Origin: Candidatus Zymogenaceae bacterium
GTDB lineage: Bacteria; Desulfobacterota; Zymogenia; Zymogenales; Zymogenaceae
NCBI GenBank assembly: GCA_016931225.1
Contig: JAFGFE010000046.1
Location: 1-64,000, forward strand
Reading direction: 5' to 3'
Length of the DNA stretch: 64,000 nucleotides
Part shown: one piece after another, positions 16,745-24,872 of the stretch
How the letters are laid out: each line of letters starts with the position of its first letter
How positions within the stretch are numbered: the stretch's first letter is position 1
Translations under genes and position numbers: made by a program
The notes under the pieces: model-generated
The model's input: the letters and a program-made list of their open reading frames with translations, nothing else
What the model was told of the DNA's origin: nothing
Database searches by the model: none

Positions 16745-17017
16745 TCAGGGTTTGTCTCCCGCCGAGCACCCCGTGCCGCCGGGAACGGATCCCGTGATGC
16801 ATCGATAATCGTTGGACCAGCCGTCGTGGCATTGTTGAAAATACTGCGCGTTCCCCTGGGTACATGATCCGATCGGCTGCTGACCCCGTGTGCAGTCGGA
16901 CATGGCGCGGGAGCCGAGGCTGCACACCGACTGGCCCACCGCCTGCGTATACGCGACATGCACGTCGATGATAGCGGGGGGCTCATATTTCTTCTTCTTA
17001 TCGGACTTATCGGACAT
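16745..17017 (-). CDS. Cys-rich RiPP precursor with six C-x-x-G repeats
   Basis: 90 residues. Residues 1-31 look like a leader: Lys-rich start and KKKKYEPPAI, a K-x-Y-x-x-P type segment common in precursors bound by PqqD-like proteins. Cysteines are at 32, 42, 52, 63, 73 and 84, spaced 10 or 11 apart, and every one is followed by Gly at +3 (CSLG, CTRG, CTQG, CHDG, CITG, CSAG). The start at 17017 has GAGAAGG upstream and overlaps the kinase gene by 11 bases. No match to a named peptide family is recognised; SCIFF and ranthipeptide precursors are the nearest analogies. Confidence 0.82.
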   Translation of the reverse strand: MSDKSDKKKKYEPPAIIDVHVAYTQAVGQSVCSLGSRAMSDCTRGQQPIGSCTQGNAQYFQQCHDGWSNDYRCITGSVPGGTGCSAGDKP

Positions 17018-17990
17018 ATTCCTTCTCCGTAAAAAATAGCGTTGGATCAAAATCGAGGCTGAAAAAGAGGCGCTCTATCGTTGCCGTATTGATAATCCGC
17101 TCAATTATATGAAACGAAAGTCGTGCGTTTTGGGGGCTCATAAATCGAAAAAAATGTATGTGGTTGGACAACAAAGACACCATCGCCTCCCCCGGCGGGT
17201 GTGTTTCCGCATAGTCAGCTTCATCCTGGATGAGAAACATCAGAGAAGCCAACCCGACAGTGCGGGCCCGGGTGTTGTCCACCGGCGTCTGGGTAAAGGG
17301 AGACGGCACGAGGGACACCCTTCCATCGCGACAGATGCACACCGCCCCGTCGTCGGCGAGCAGCCGATCCTTCGGCACCCGCGAGGACACCGTGGTCTTC
17401 CCGACGTCGGCGCCGCCCACCAACAATACACCTCGATCTCCCGCATCGATCGCCGCCGCGTGCAGTATCATCCCGCCGTATTCCGGCAGCACCACCCCAT
17501 AGAGCGCCTGCACGGCCAGCGCCGCATCATAAGGACCGTCGCCTTCACGGTCGAAAAGAAGGGCGTCCGCGCTTCTTTCCTCGTGATCCACCGCCAGGAG
17601 AAACGACGGCGTTATCACCAGTGATGCACGTCCGTCCTCGATCGCCCGAAGGGACAATCGACCAAACGCCCCCTTTCGAAGGACCGATGCGCGACGGTTT
17701 TTACCTCTTGCGGTCGTATCCCAACGGGGCAGTCCGGTAAAGGGAAACCGCCGCTCTAGAGCCTTCTTCATCCTCATCATCTCACGCCGGGCCGGCATGC
17801 GGACGGGATCGCCCGGGCCCCTGTCCCCAAACGAGTGGAGCACAAGCCGGTAATCGATATTCCCCCCTTCTGCCAGAAACCCATCGAACACACGATCCAC
17901 CTCGGACCAGATATAATTACTTTTTGCCTCCCCGATCGTCAGCTCAACACCAACGCCGCCCACCTGGATACACCGGCGTGTCATATCCAT
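17007..17990 (-). CDS. HprK-like (serine kinase) P-loop protein of the peptide cluster
   Basis: 327 residues. The C-terminal half resembles the HPr kinase catalytic domain: MILHAAAI with His178, Walker A GGADVGKTT at 192-200, and the Asp pair in LLADDGAVC (213-214). The N-terminal half has no recognised fold. HprK-like kinases tailor some lasso and other RiPP peptides, so phosphorylation of the precursor is a reasonable inference, but it may instead bind or regulate. Its ATG overlaps the radical SAM stop codon (TAATG), and its end overlaps the precursor start. Confidence 0.8.
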   Translation of the reverse strand: MDMTRRCIQVGGVGVELTIGEAKSNYIWSEVDRVFDGFLAEGGNIDYRLVLHSFGDRGPGDPVRMPARREMMRMKKALERRFPFTGLPRWDTTARGKNRRASVLRKGAFGRLSLRAIEDGRASLVITPSFLLAVDHEERSADALLFDREGDGPYDAALAVQALYGVVLPEYGGMILHAAAIDAGDRGVLLVGGADVGKTTVSSRVPKDRLLADDGAVCICRDGRVSLVPSPFTQTPVDNTRARTVGLASLMFLIQDEADYAETHPPGEAMVSLLSNHIHFFRFMSPQNARLSFHIIERIINTATIERLFFSLDFDPTLFFTEKEYVR

Positions 17991-19081
17991 TACAGGAGAC
18001 GCGAAGTCGGAAAGATGCCCCGTTCATAGGCCTCCCTGCACATCCAGTAGGGTGCGGCGAGGCTTCCCGACAGGACGTACTCGTTGGCCCTGCAGGAGCC
18101 GAGGCAGCTTTTTTTCAACAGACATCTTCCGCACACCCCCTCCATGCCGTCGGGCACAATTTCGCGCAGGTTCAGAAGGATGGGACTCGTCTCCCAGATA
18201 TCCTTCAGACAATCGGTTCGGATGTTTCCCATGACCATCTCAGGTACGGCGGTCCCGATGCCGCAGATAGATATATCCCCGTTGGCGAGGACGCCTAGGA
18301 TGTTCAGGATATAGCATTCCGACCGGGAGCCGCTGAAGAAGCTTTGGATCGACTTGAACGCCGATGGGAGCGTCATGATGACGTTCATCCGGTACCGCTT
18401 TGTGATATCCGCTTCCAGCCACCGATCCAGCGCCATCAGCCTGGCCACCGGCAGGTTTTTTTTCTCTTTGATCATCCCGTCTCCCCGTCCGACGGGCATG
18501 ACCGGATTTATTTTTACGGACGCCGCCTTCAATTCTTCCGCCAGCCGTACAACGCCCTCGATATCCTCCTCGTTGTCGCGCGTCAGGCTCATGATGATCT
18601 GTACCGGTATCTTGTGGGCGACCAGGTGCTCGATACCGTCGACGGACCTGTCCAGAGCGCCGGGGACCCCCCTGAATCGATCGTGAAAGGACGAGCGGTG
18701 ACTGTCGATGCTGACGCTCACGTGACTGACACGGTGCGCGCCTAGAAATGAAGCGGTCTCTTCATCGACAAGCACCCCGTTTGTCTCCACGGTGGTTCTC
18801 ACGTTTTCCGCGGCCAAAACCTCGACGATCCGAAAAAACTCGTCGTTCATCAGCGGTTCGCCGCCGGTCAGCTTTACGGCGCCGACTCCCAGCGGCCGCC
18901 CTTCCTGAATCAGCCGGGCCACATCATCCGCCGTCAGCCCTCGTTGTTTGGACGTGTCCGGAACATACCGGGGCGACAGCCAACAATGAACACACCTGAG
19001 GTTGCATCCATCGGTCAGGTAAAGATAGAGCCACCTGAGATGGGGAAGGGGCGGATCGTGTTTTCCGGCGCCGGGTTGCAT
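17990..19081 (-). CDS. radical SAM/SPASM peptide maturase B
   Basis: 363 residues. Radical SAM cluster C-x3-C-x2-C at Cys26, 30 and 33 (DGCNLRCVHCW), the GGEP motif (KLTGGEPLMND), and a C-terminal Cys-rich SPASM region (SECYILN, DISICGIG, GVCGRCLLKKSCLGSCRANE, YWMCREA) for auxiliary iron-sulfur clusters. SPASM enzymes of this sort crosslink or modify ribosomal peptides. The ATG shares a base with the stop of maturase A (TAATG); the longer open frame only shadows that gene. Predicted substrate: the Cys-rich precursor encoded downstream. Confidence 0.88.
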   Translation of the reverse strand: MQPGAGKHDPPLPHLRWLYLYLTDGCNLRCVHCWLSPRYVPDTSKQRGLTADDVARLIQEGRPLGVGAVKLTGGEPLMNDEFFRIVEVLAAENVRTTVETNGVLVDEETASFLGAHRVSHVSVSIDSHRSSFHDRFRGVPGALDRSVDGIEHLVAHKIPVQIIMSLTRDNEEDIEGVVRLAEELKAASVKINPVMPVGRGDGMIKEKKNLPVARLMALDRWLEADITKRYRMNVIMTLPSAFKSIQSFFSGSRSECYILNILGVLANGDISICGIGTAVPEMVMGNIRTDCLKDIWETSPILLNLREIVPDGMEGVCGRCLLKKSCLGSCRANEYVLSGSLAAPYWMCREAYERGIFPTSRLL

Positions 19082-20217
19082 TATATATTTCCCTGCGTGT
19101 GAAGACGATAACAGCATGCGGGATCGGGGGCCATAATCGTTCCATGCGCCGCATACGCCCCCGCGGGGCATCCCCCCGTGCACCCGGCGGTGTAGGGGCA
19201 ATCGGCGCACTGGGGAAGAGATAAAAGCGGCGTGATGAACCTGCTTCGAAAAAAGGCAAAAGTCTCCGACTCCCGCCATATGACGTCCAGGGGGGTCTCG
19301 AGGATATGTCCGGCGGTTAACGCCGGCAGTCGATCGCACGGCGTCGCCCACCCGTCCGGCCTGACGGCACACTCCCGCACCAACGCACCGCATCCGCTCA
19401 GAAAGGAAGGAAGCGCATCATCGGCGGCCCCGTGCCCCTCCAGACACCGTACTGAGTCGAAGATATCGTCCACCTCGAAGAACGTCCCGGCCACGCCCCC
19501 GCCGACCTCCTTTATCTCCTTGAGCCGATCGATAACGGCACTGCGCTCGGACCTGTGCAGGTGAAGATCGGCCCCGTTCGCGACCGCCCTTCCCTCAGGC
19601 AAAAGCTCGTTGAACTTGATGCTCGTGATCCCGAGATCCCGGGACAGTTCGAAAATCCGGGGGAGCTCGTCCATATTGAGACGGGTCACCGTACAGTACG
19701 CCGTCACCTTCCCAACGTGCTCGGCCAGAGACTCAATCCCCGGGACGGCCCGTTCAAAGGTCCCGGATCCCCGCAGGGCGTCATACGTCCGGGGGCAGGA
19801 GCCGTCGAGGCTCACCATGATGTCATCAAGCCGATCCCTATACCACGCCAGGCGACGGGCGGCGTCCTTATCGATGAGCGTCGCGTTTGTATTAATGGAC
19901 AGCCGTATGGGGAGAGCGTACAGGGCGTCCAGCAGCGTGAAGATGTCTTCACGGACGAACGGTTCGCCGCCGCTGATCTTGACCTTGAACAGTTGGAGAC
20001 GCTCGATCTCCTTGAAGAACGAGAGCCACTGTTCGGTGCTCAGGTCCTGCCCGTAGTGTATCTCCGGGCTGTATACGGCACAGTGACGGCAGGCCATGTT
20101 ACACCGGGACGTGATGGAGATGAACAGTGATATCGGGGCTGAAGGTATCTTCGGCGCGAGGAATTCCGACTCGGCGGGTGAGGCCCCGATTATTTCCGAT
20201 TGGATGATATCAGTCAT
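19081..20217 (-). CDS. radical SAM/SPASM peptide maturase A
   Basis: 378 residues. Cluster motif SRCNMACRHCAV with Cys39, 43 and 46; KISGGEPFVRED; IMVSLDGSCPRTYDALRG, as in PqqE/AlbA-like enzymes; SPASM tail with CGALVRECAVRPDG, ATPCDRL, QCADCPYTAGCTGGCPAG and PACC. The start at 20217 has GAGGA upstream; the longer frame is Arg-rich and unsupported. It follows PqqD-B by 83 bases and is coupled to maturase B. It differs clearly from maturase B in sequence, so the two probably do different or successive reactions. Confidence 0.88.
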   Translation of the reverse strand: MTDIIQSEIIGASPAESEFLAPKIPSAPISLFISITSRCNMACRHCAVYSPEIHYGQDLSTEQWLSFFKEIERLQLFKVKISGGEPFVREDIFTLLDALYALPIRLSINTNATLIDKDAARRLAWYRDRLDDIMVSLDGSCPRTYDALRGSGTFERAVPGIESLAEHVGKVTAYCTVTRLNMDELPRIFELSRDLGITSIKFNELLPEGRAVANGADLHLHRSERSAVIDRLKEIKEVGGGVAGTFFEVDDIFDSVRCLEGHGAADDALPSFLSGCGALVRECAVRPDGWATPCDRLPALTAGHILETPLDVIWRESETFAFFRSRFITPLLSLPQCADCPYTAGCTGGCPAGAYAAHGTIMAPDPACCYRLHTQGNI

Positions 20218-20300
20218 GCCGGTAGGTCCTCTTCTTTCTATCTGGGGGAAACGTCTCCCTCCCCGTGGGCGACGCGATCGCCCGATCGTTCGCAAGCAGC

Positions 20301-20564
20301 TCAGGACTCCGCCAGCCCCCGTTCAACGAGCTTTTGGACAAAGGAGTCTACATCCGCGATGAGGCTCTCCCGTTCGATATCCGGGTAGAGATCGGTGAGC
20401 CTCTCGATGATTTGATCCATCGATCTCCCCTCCTCCAGAGACCGTACGACCTCCAGGCCCGTTTCATTCACGCACACCAATATATCGTCGAGTGGATCGA
20501 ACAAAAACGCACCGTCTTCCTCGGTACGGAGGACCAGACCGGGTTTCATTCGCAGGTATTTCAT
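20301..20564 (-). CDS. PqqD-like leader-binding protein B
   Basis: 87 residues, the usual PqqD length. The winged-helix RRE pattern is visible: FLFDPLDDILVCVNETGLEVVRSLEEG, then IIERLTDLYPDIERESLIADVDSFVQKLVERGL. PqqD proteins bind the leader of a precursor and present it to the radical SAM enzyme. The ATG overlaps the upstream PqqD-A stop (ATGA), so the two are made together. It lies just before maturase A. Confidence 0.88.
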   Translation of the reverse strand: MKYLRMKPGLVLRTEEDGAFLFDPLDDILVCVNETGLEVVRSLEEGRSMDQIIERLTDLYPDIERESLIADVDSFVQKLVERGLAES

Positions 20565-20926
20565 CGGTTTTTGCCCTCCCGAGATACGATGCCGAACCGA
20601 CTGAGCCGTCGATACACGCGTTTCACGTCACCGACGATCTCTCGAGACTTTCGCCGATCATCGATCCGATAGATATCGCACATTTCCCGTGCAACGGCCC
20701 GGATGCTTCTCCCACCATCGGACAGCCCGATGACGATGCCCGCCGTCTCGTTGAGGAGGTAGGACATGCGGTCTGAGAGATTGAACACCACACACGATCC
20801 GTCGTCGAGGTGGGAGACGAGCGCCGTCTCTTTGCGTGAAAACACGATGCCGCCCGGCAGCCATCGGGGGAATGCCGCCGCCTGTTTGTAGGCGCCTCGA
20901 AAAAACAGAAAAAACCTTCCGAGCAC
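20561..20926 (-). CDS. PqqD-like leader-binding protein A
   Basis: 121 residues from a GTG start with GGGAG about nine bases upstream. Residues about 25-115 show the PqqD pattern (GIVFSRKETALVSHLDDGSC, FNLSDRMSYLLNETAGIVIGL, then paired helices); the N-terminal 25 residues are basic and hydrophobic and may be an extension or part of a longer leader. Divergent from PqqD-B and more basic. Two PqqD genes in tandem before two radical SAM genes suggest one partner for each. Confidence 0.8.
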   Translation of the reverse strand: MLGRFFLFFRGAYKQAAAFPRWLPGGIVFSRKETALVSHLDDGSCVVFNLSDRMSYLLNETAGIVIGLSDGGRSIRAVAREMCDIYRIDDRRKSREIVGDVKRVYRRLSRFGIVSREGKNR

Positions 20927-21226
20927 TCCTCGGCACTCCCGTTATCTGGATATAAAAAGGCTGGGGAAACATGCGTTTTCCCCCGGGCGATTGCAAATCG
21001 AAGGTGCTTTCGGCCGTGTCATGAAGCGCGCGGTCGGAGATGAGGATTGTACCCCTTCCGCATAAGACGACTCGAAGCTTATATCTCATTGCGTTTTTCG
21101 CCGACCCCGTCACGAAATGACGCCGACAATCCGCAAGGCTCAACCGGCACGATGGCATTCCATATAAAACGGGCGGTCGTCGAAAGAGACGGCCACACAC
21201 GGCGCCTCCAGACGGTATGAGACGGA
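20927..21226 (-). other. 300-base gap inside the peptide operon
   Basis: Between the nucleotidyltransferase stop and the PqqD-A start I see no gene with family features. A GTG at 21200 with GGAGG four bases upstream opens a frame that runs into PqqD-A in another register; the other two frames are broken by several stops. It may be a decayed gene, a long leader or an unrecognised small peptide. Confidence 0.4.
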
Positions 21227-22384
21227 TCAGCGCGCCTTTTTTCCGGATCCGCCGTCCGAGCCCCCGATCCCACGGGTGTGTATCACGATACGCCCCAGGG
21301 ATCTCAACAGGTGCGCCGCCCGGAGAAATAAGAGCCGCATCGACCCCCCTCTGCGGACACCCAGCTCCCGGGCGACGACCTCCCGTCCCGGGAATATAAG
21401 CCCCCTAAAATAATAGAATTTTTTCTTATACGTGTCAACATGTAATCCGAGCACCGCCTCGCCGAAGAACAGATACTCCGTGCGCTCCGTGGCACTCCTT
21501 ATCAAACGCCGGAGGAGCGGACTCGGCCGCACGGTTTCGAGGAATCCCTCCGGCAGCGGATAGAGAAAGAGACTCCCCAGCGCCCAGAGCATCGGCTCGA
21601 CCGAAAAACCGAGACCGTACCGATCCGCCTCCGCCAGAAGCGTGTCGCATGAGAAATCCTCCCCCATGGACGCGATGACGACGGCGATATCCAGAAACCA
21701 GAAATCCATCAGATAGGAATGGGTCAGGGCGTGCAGCGCCGTCAGAACAAGGGTATGATACGGATCCGGAGACAGATAGGGGGCGCCGTGAAGTCTCTGG
21801 GGCTTTGCCGCCCCGAAGATATGTTCCGTGGGGATGCGCGGAAGGTGGCGCCTGCCGGATATCCTCCGGGCGTCCACATATTCGGTGTGTACGTCGATAG
21901 CCAGCGCCCCCCGGGTCCAGCTCGACCCCGATCCATTGGGGGGGGAAAATCCGGACGCCGAAAGGAGCCTCTCAACTTCACGTCTGTCTCCTTCTCTGAT
22001 CAGGATATCCGCGTCGGTGGTGGGGCGAAGGATATCTTTTGTGTAATAGCGGTTGATCAGATCATGGCCCTTAAAGAGGACCACCGGCACACCGGCATCA
22101 CCGGACAGCGACAGGAACTCCGAGACGGCCCGTGACTGGGCGTGGTTGAACAGCTCGCTCCTGACAAGCGCGGCCTTCATATCCGCCCGGTCCCCATCAG
22201 GGAGAAGTTCCGCCAATCCCCACACCTCGAGTGCGTCGGCCACCGGCCCCAGGCTGCCCCGGGCGGCGGCAAAGGTCACAAGACCCGAAGGGATATGATC
22301 GGGAGCGGCAAAAGCGGCGGCCGCATCCACCCCCCGCCAATATCTGGAGAGGGCTCTGGTGGTGACCGATCTCACCGTATACAT
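21227..22384 (-). CDS. nucleotidyltransferase-fold protein (PF14907-like)
   Basis: 385 residues. Features of the uncharacterised nucleotidyltransferase family found in RiPP clusters: VPVVLFKGHDLINRYY, RPTTDADILIREGDRREVERLL with the Asp-x-Asp metal site, and LAIDVHTEYVD. The C-terminal half is helical and family-specific. Likely transfers a nucleotide or works with the cluster kinase; the target is unknown. The start at 22384 follows AAAGGAAG. It is the first gene of the minus-strand peptide operon, about 44 bases from the predicted transcription start. Confidence 0.82.
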   Translation of the reverse strand: MYTVRSVTTRALSRYWRGVDAAAAFAAPDHIPSGLVTFAAARGSLGPVADALEVWGLAELLPDGDRADMKAALVRSELFNHAQSRAVSEFLSLSGDAGVPVVLFKGHDLINRYYTKDILRPTTDADILIREGDRREVERLLSASGFSPPNGSGSSWTRGALAIDVHTEYVDARRISGRRHLPRIPTEHIFGAAKPQRLHGAPYLSPDPYHTLVLTALHALTHSYLMDFWFLDIAVVIASMGEDFSCDTLLAEADRYGLGFSVEPMLWALGSLFLYPLPEGFLETVRPSPLLRRLIRSATERTEYLFFGEAVLGLHVDTYKKKFYYFRGLIFPGREVVARELGVRRGGSMRLLFLRAAHLLRSLGRIVIHTRGIGGSDGGSGKKAR

Positions 22385-22434
22385 ACCGTGCTTCCTTTTG
22401 TCTTCCCGCAGTCGATGACGATGGATATTGTACC

Positions 22435-22464
22435 ATAGTACCAGACACACGCGTCATGAGGCAA
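22435..22464 (-). promoter_or_regulatory. promoter of the peptide operon
   Basis: Minus strand TTGCCT (22459-22464), 18-base spacer, TACTAT (22435-22440). A TGGTAC repeat overlaps the -10 and could be an operator. No other promoter-like sequence is evident before the operon. Confidence 0.5.
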
Positions 22465-22591
22465 CCGGAAACACCCGGGAGAAAAACGCCCCGTTTCACC
22501 ACAGGCACAGATCACATCACGCGAGACGGCCCGTGCTGTGCCGAAATAAAACGATATTGCTTTCCTTTTACTTTTTATATTGATATCCATA

Positions 22592-22621
22592 TTGACATCC
22601 CGCTTTACGGCACCGTATAAT
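22592..22621 (+). promoter_or_regulatory. consensus promoter of the ADP-forming ligase gene
   Basis: TTGACA (22592-22597), 18-base spacer, TATAAT (22616-22621); both hexamers are perfect. Leader of about 60 bases to the ATG at 22691. It diverges from the peptide operon promoter. Confidence 0.8.
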
Positions 22622-22690
22622 AAGAAACCTGATTCCGGCCGACTCTGTGACCGTTTCCTCCGGGCGACACATGAACCGAAAGGATGACAC

Positions 22691-24145
22691 ATGAACCCCG
22701 ACCTCCTCGACTCTGCGGCGGCCCTGAAGCGAATCCTCACACCTTCTTCCCTGGCCGTGGTGGGGGCGTCCGACAATTTTTCAAATCCCGCAACGAACCT
22801 GCTTTCCACCATCATCGCCTGCGGCTTCGAGGGCGATATCTTCGCCATACACCCCAAGGCGAAAACCGCCCTTGGGGTTCCGGTGTTCCCCTCCATAGCA
22901 GACCTTCCGAAGCCTGTGGATCTTGCCATCATCGTGGTCCCGAACACGGTGGCGTCCACGGTACTGGAAGACTGCGGAAAACGGGGCATCATGAACGCTG
23001 TCGTCATCACCGCGGGATACCGGGAGATGGGGCCGGAGGGCGCCGCCCTGGAGCAAGAGCTCCTGGCCACGGCGCGAAAGCACGGCATCCGCTTTACCGG
23101 CCCGAACTGTATCGGCATCATCAATACGTCCGTCAAGCTCAACTGCTCGATGTTTTACTCCGAAGGAAAGCCCGGAGCGATGGGTCTGGTGTCCCAGAGC
23201 GGCAGTTACGTCACTCAGCCGCTCTACTATTTTTCCCAGCACGGCATCAACCTCTCAAGCGCCGTCAGCGCCGGGAACCAGTCGGACATCGACATAGCAG
23301 ATTCCCTGGTTTTCTTCGCCGATGACGAGCACACCCGATCGGTGGCCGCTTACATCGAGGGATTTTCCGACGGAAATAAGTTCCTGGAGGCGGCCCGGTA
23401 TGCGACCGGGAAAAAGCCGGTGGTGGTCCTGTATGTGGGCGGCACCGAGGAGGGCTCCCGGTCGGGGAAATCCCACACCGGGGCCGTGGCCACAGACGAC
23501 GCCATCGCCGATGCCGTGTTTCACCAGACCGGTGTCATCCGGGCAGCCAGTGTGGGAGACCTGTTCGACTTCGCCCACGCCTTTTCCGTCCAGCCGCTTC
23601 CCCGGGGAAACCGGGTGGCGGTCATCACCAATTCCGGAGGTCCCGGCACCTCGATGGTGGACGCCGCGGCCAGGCAGGGTCTCTCGATTCCCGAATTCTC
23701 GCCCACGCTCCAGAAAAAACTCAGAGACGTCGTCGTCCATACCGCCCAGGTCGGCAATCCCGTGGACATCACCATGGACTTCGATCTCGAAAAGTTTTTT
23801 ATCACCGTTCCAAAGCTCGTCATTGAAAGCGGCGAGGCGGATGCGGTTCTCTTTTACGGGGTTTTTAGCGGTGCCCATGCGAAAAAGAAGATGGAGATCC
23901 TCAAACGCCCCGAAGCCGAGATGCTCGATGGATACGATCAATACCTCACAAATCTCCTCGAAACATTCGTCCGCAACGTCGCAAACAGCGGCATCCCCCT
24001 CGTCGCGGCGTCGTTCAACGGCAAGCTCGATACGCCCGTGGCCCGGATGATGGAGATGGACGTCCCGGTGTTTCCCACGCCGGAGCGGGCCGCCGCCGCA
24101 TTGGCGGCCATGAATCGATACGCCCGATGGCGCGACGAACTATAA
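22691..24145 (+). CDS. ADP-forming acyl-CoA synthetase, alpha-type subunit
   Basis: 484 residues. An N-terminal CoA-binding Rossmann domain (LAVVGASDNFSNPATNLL, FTGPNCIGIIN) is followed by two succinyl-CoA ligase-like domains. The phosphohistidine is predicted in SGKSHTGAVA. No ATP-grasp beta domain is present, and no beta subunit gene lies in the window, so a separate partner is needed. Such enzymes make ATP from acyl-CoA in anaerobes. AAAGGA precedes the start; the promoter is consensus. Could be acetate or branched-chain acyl specific. Confidence 0.85.
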   Translation: MNPDLLDSAAALKRILTPSSLAVVGASDNFSNPATNLLSTIIACGFEGDIFAIHPKAKTALGVPVFPSIADLPKPVDLAIIVVPNTVASTVLEDCGKRGIMNAVVITAGYREMGPEGAALEQELLATARKHGIRFTGPNCIGIINTSVKLNCSMFYSEGKPGAMGLVSQSGSYVTQPLYYFSQHGINLSSAVSAGNQSDIDIADSLVFFADDEHTRSVAAYIEGFSDGNKFLEAARYATGKKPVVVLYVGGTEEGSRSGKSHTGAVATDDAIADAVFHQTGVIRAASVGDLFDFAHAFSVQPLPRGNRVAVITNSGGPGTSMVDAAARQGLSIPEFSPTLQKKLRDVVVHTAQVGNPVDITMDFDLEKFFITVPKLVIESGEADAVLFYGVFSGAHAKKKMEILKRPEAEMLDGYDQYLTNLLETFVRNVANSGIPLVAASFNGKLDTPVARMMEMDVPVFPTPERAAAALAAMNRYARWRDEL

Positions 24146-24583
24146 ACAGGATATACCTACGGAGAATACGTCCCGCCCCATCGATGATCCAGGTCGAACG
24201 ATAAGCGATGGATGTGCATGCCCCGGGGTCCTCATAAATAGAAACGCGTCGGCTTTTTTAGAAGACACAGTCGGAAATGCACGTGAGAGAGTCGTTTTCT
24301 TCCTTTCCCGGGCCGCTTCGAGGATAAAACACAACCCCGCATCGTGAAAAAGCATCGAACCCACCCCACAGCGTCGTTTTGCCGACGTCATTATTCCGTA
24401 ACGCCCGCCCGAAACGACGAACACTGACGATAGGGGTTGAATGTTTTTCCGATACTTCAAAAAAACGTTTATCTGTGACGCCTGTCACTGTCTCGTATCC
24501 CTCACATGATATCGTATAGTTGAAAATAGATATCCAATACTCATATACCCCATTTATACCCTCTTTTATATTTTTTCATACCA

Positions 24584-24618
24584 GCGGCCCGGACGATGTC
24601 CGGGCCGCACCCTTTTTT
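24584..24618 (+). terminator. isolated intrinsic terminator
   Basis: Perfect 10-bp stem (GCGGCCCGGA pairing with TCCGGGCCGC), 5-base loop, then six T at 24613-24618. No gene ends close upstream on the plus strand. Confidence 0.8.
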
Positions 24619-24775
24619 AGGGGATGATGATTGCCGTCGGCGTCTTCACCTCATCCCCCTGCCATCCCCACCCTTCCATATCTGTACGGGCACGATATCC
24701 GCGTACCCGGCGTCATCCTCCATCCCACACAAAGGAGCAAACACCCATGGATTATCCGTTTTCGGATGATTTCTA

Positions 24776-24804
24776 TTGACAGAATAAACAGCGTTTACTA
24801 TACT
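24776..24804 (+). promoter_or_regulatory. acyl-CoA dehydrogenase promoter
   Basis: TTGACA (24776-24781), 17-base spacer, TATACT (24799-24804). About 60 bases of leader to the ATG at 24873. Confidence 0.8.
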
Positions 24805-24872
24805 GAACAATATTTCAAACCATCTTAACAATAAACACTCACCATACAAATCGATACGATGGAGGATACGCC

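Larger units (their letters stand above)
24146..24872. other. 727-base intergenic region
   Basis: No convincing protein gene on either strand. It contains an isolated plus-strand terminator (24584-24618), 440 bases past the preceding gene, and the promoter of the acyl-CoA dehydrogenase (24776-24804). An unrecognised small RNA ending at the terminator is possible. Confidence 0.55.

Noticed and set aside
20658-21200. Second RiPP precursor or an extra gene before PqqD-A
   Set aside because: The GTG frame runs through PqqD-A in another register and shows no leader or repeat pattern; kept only as an open question.
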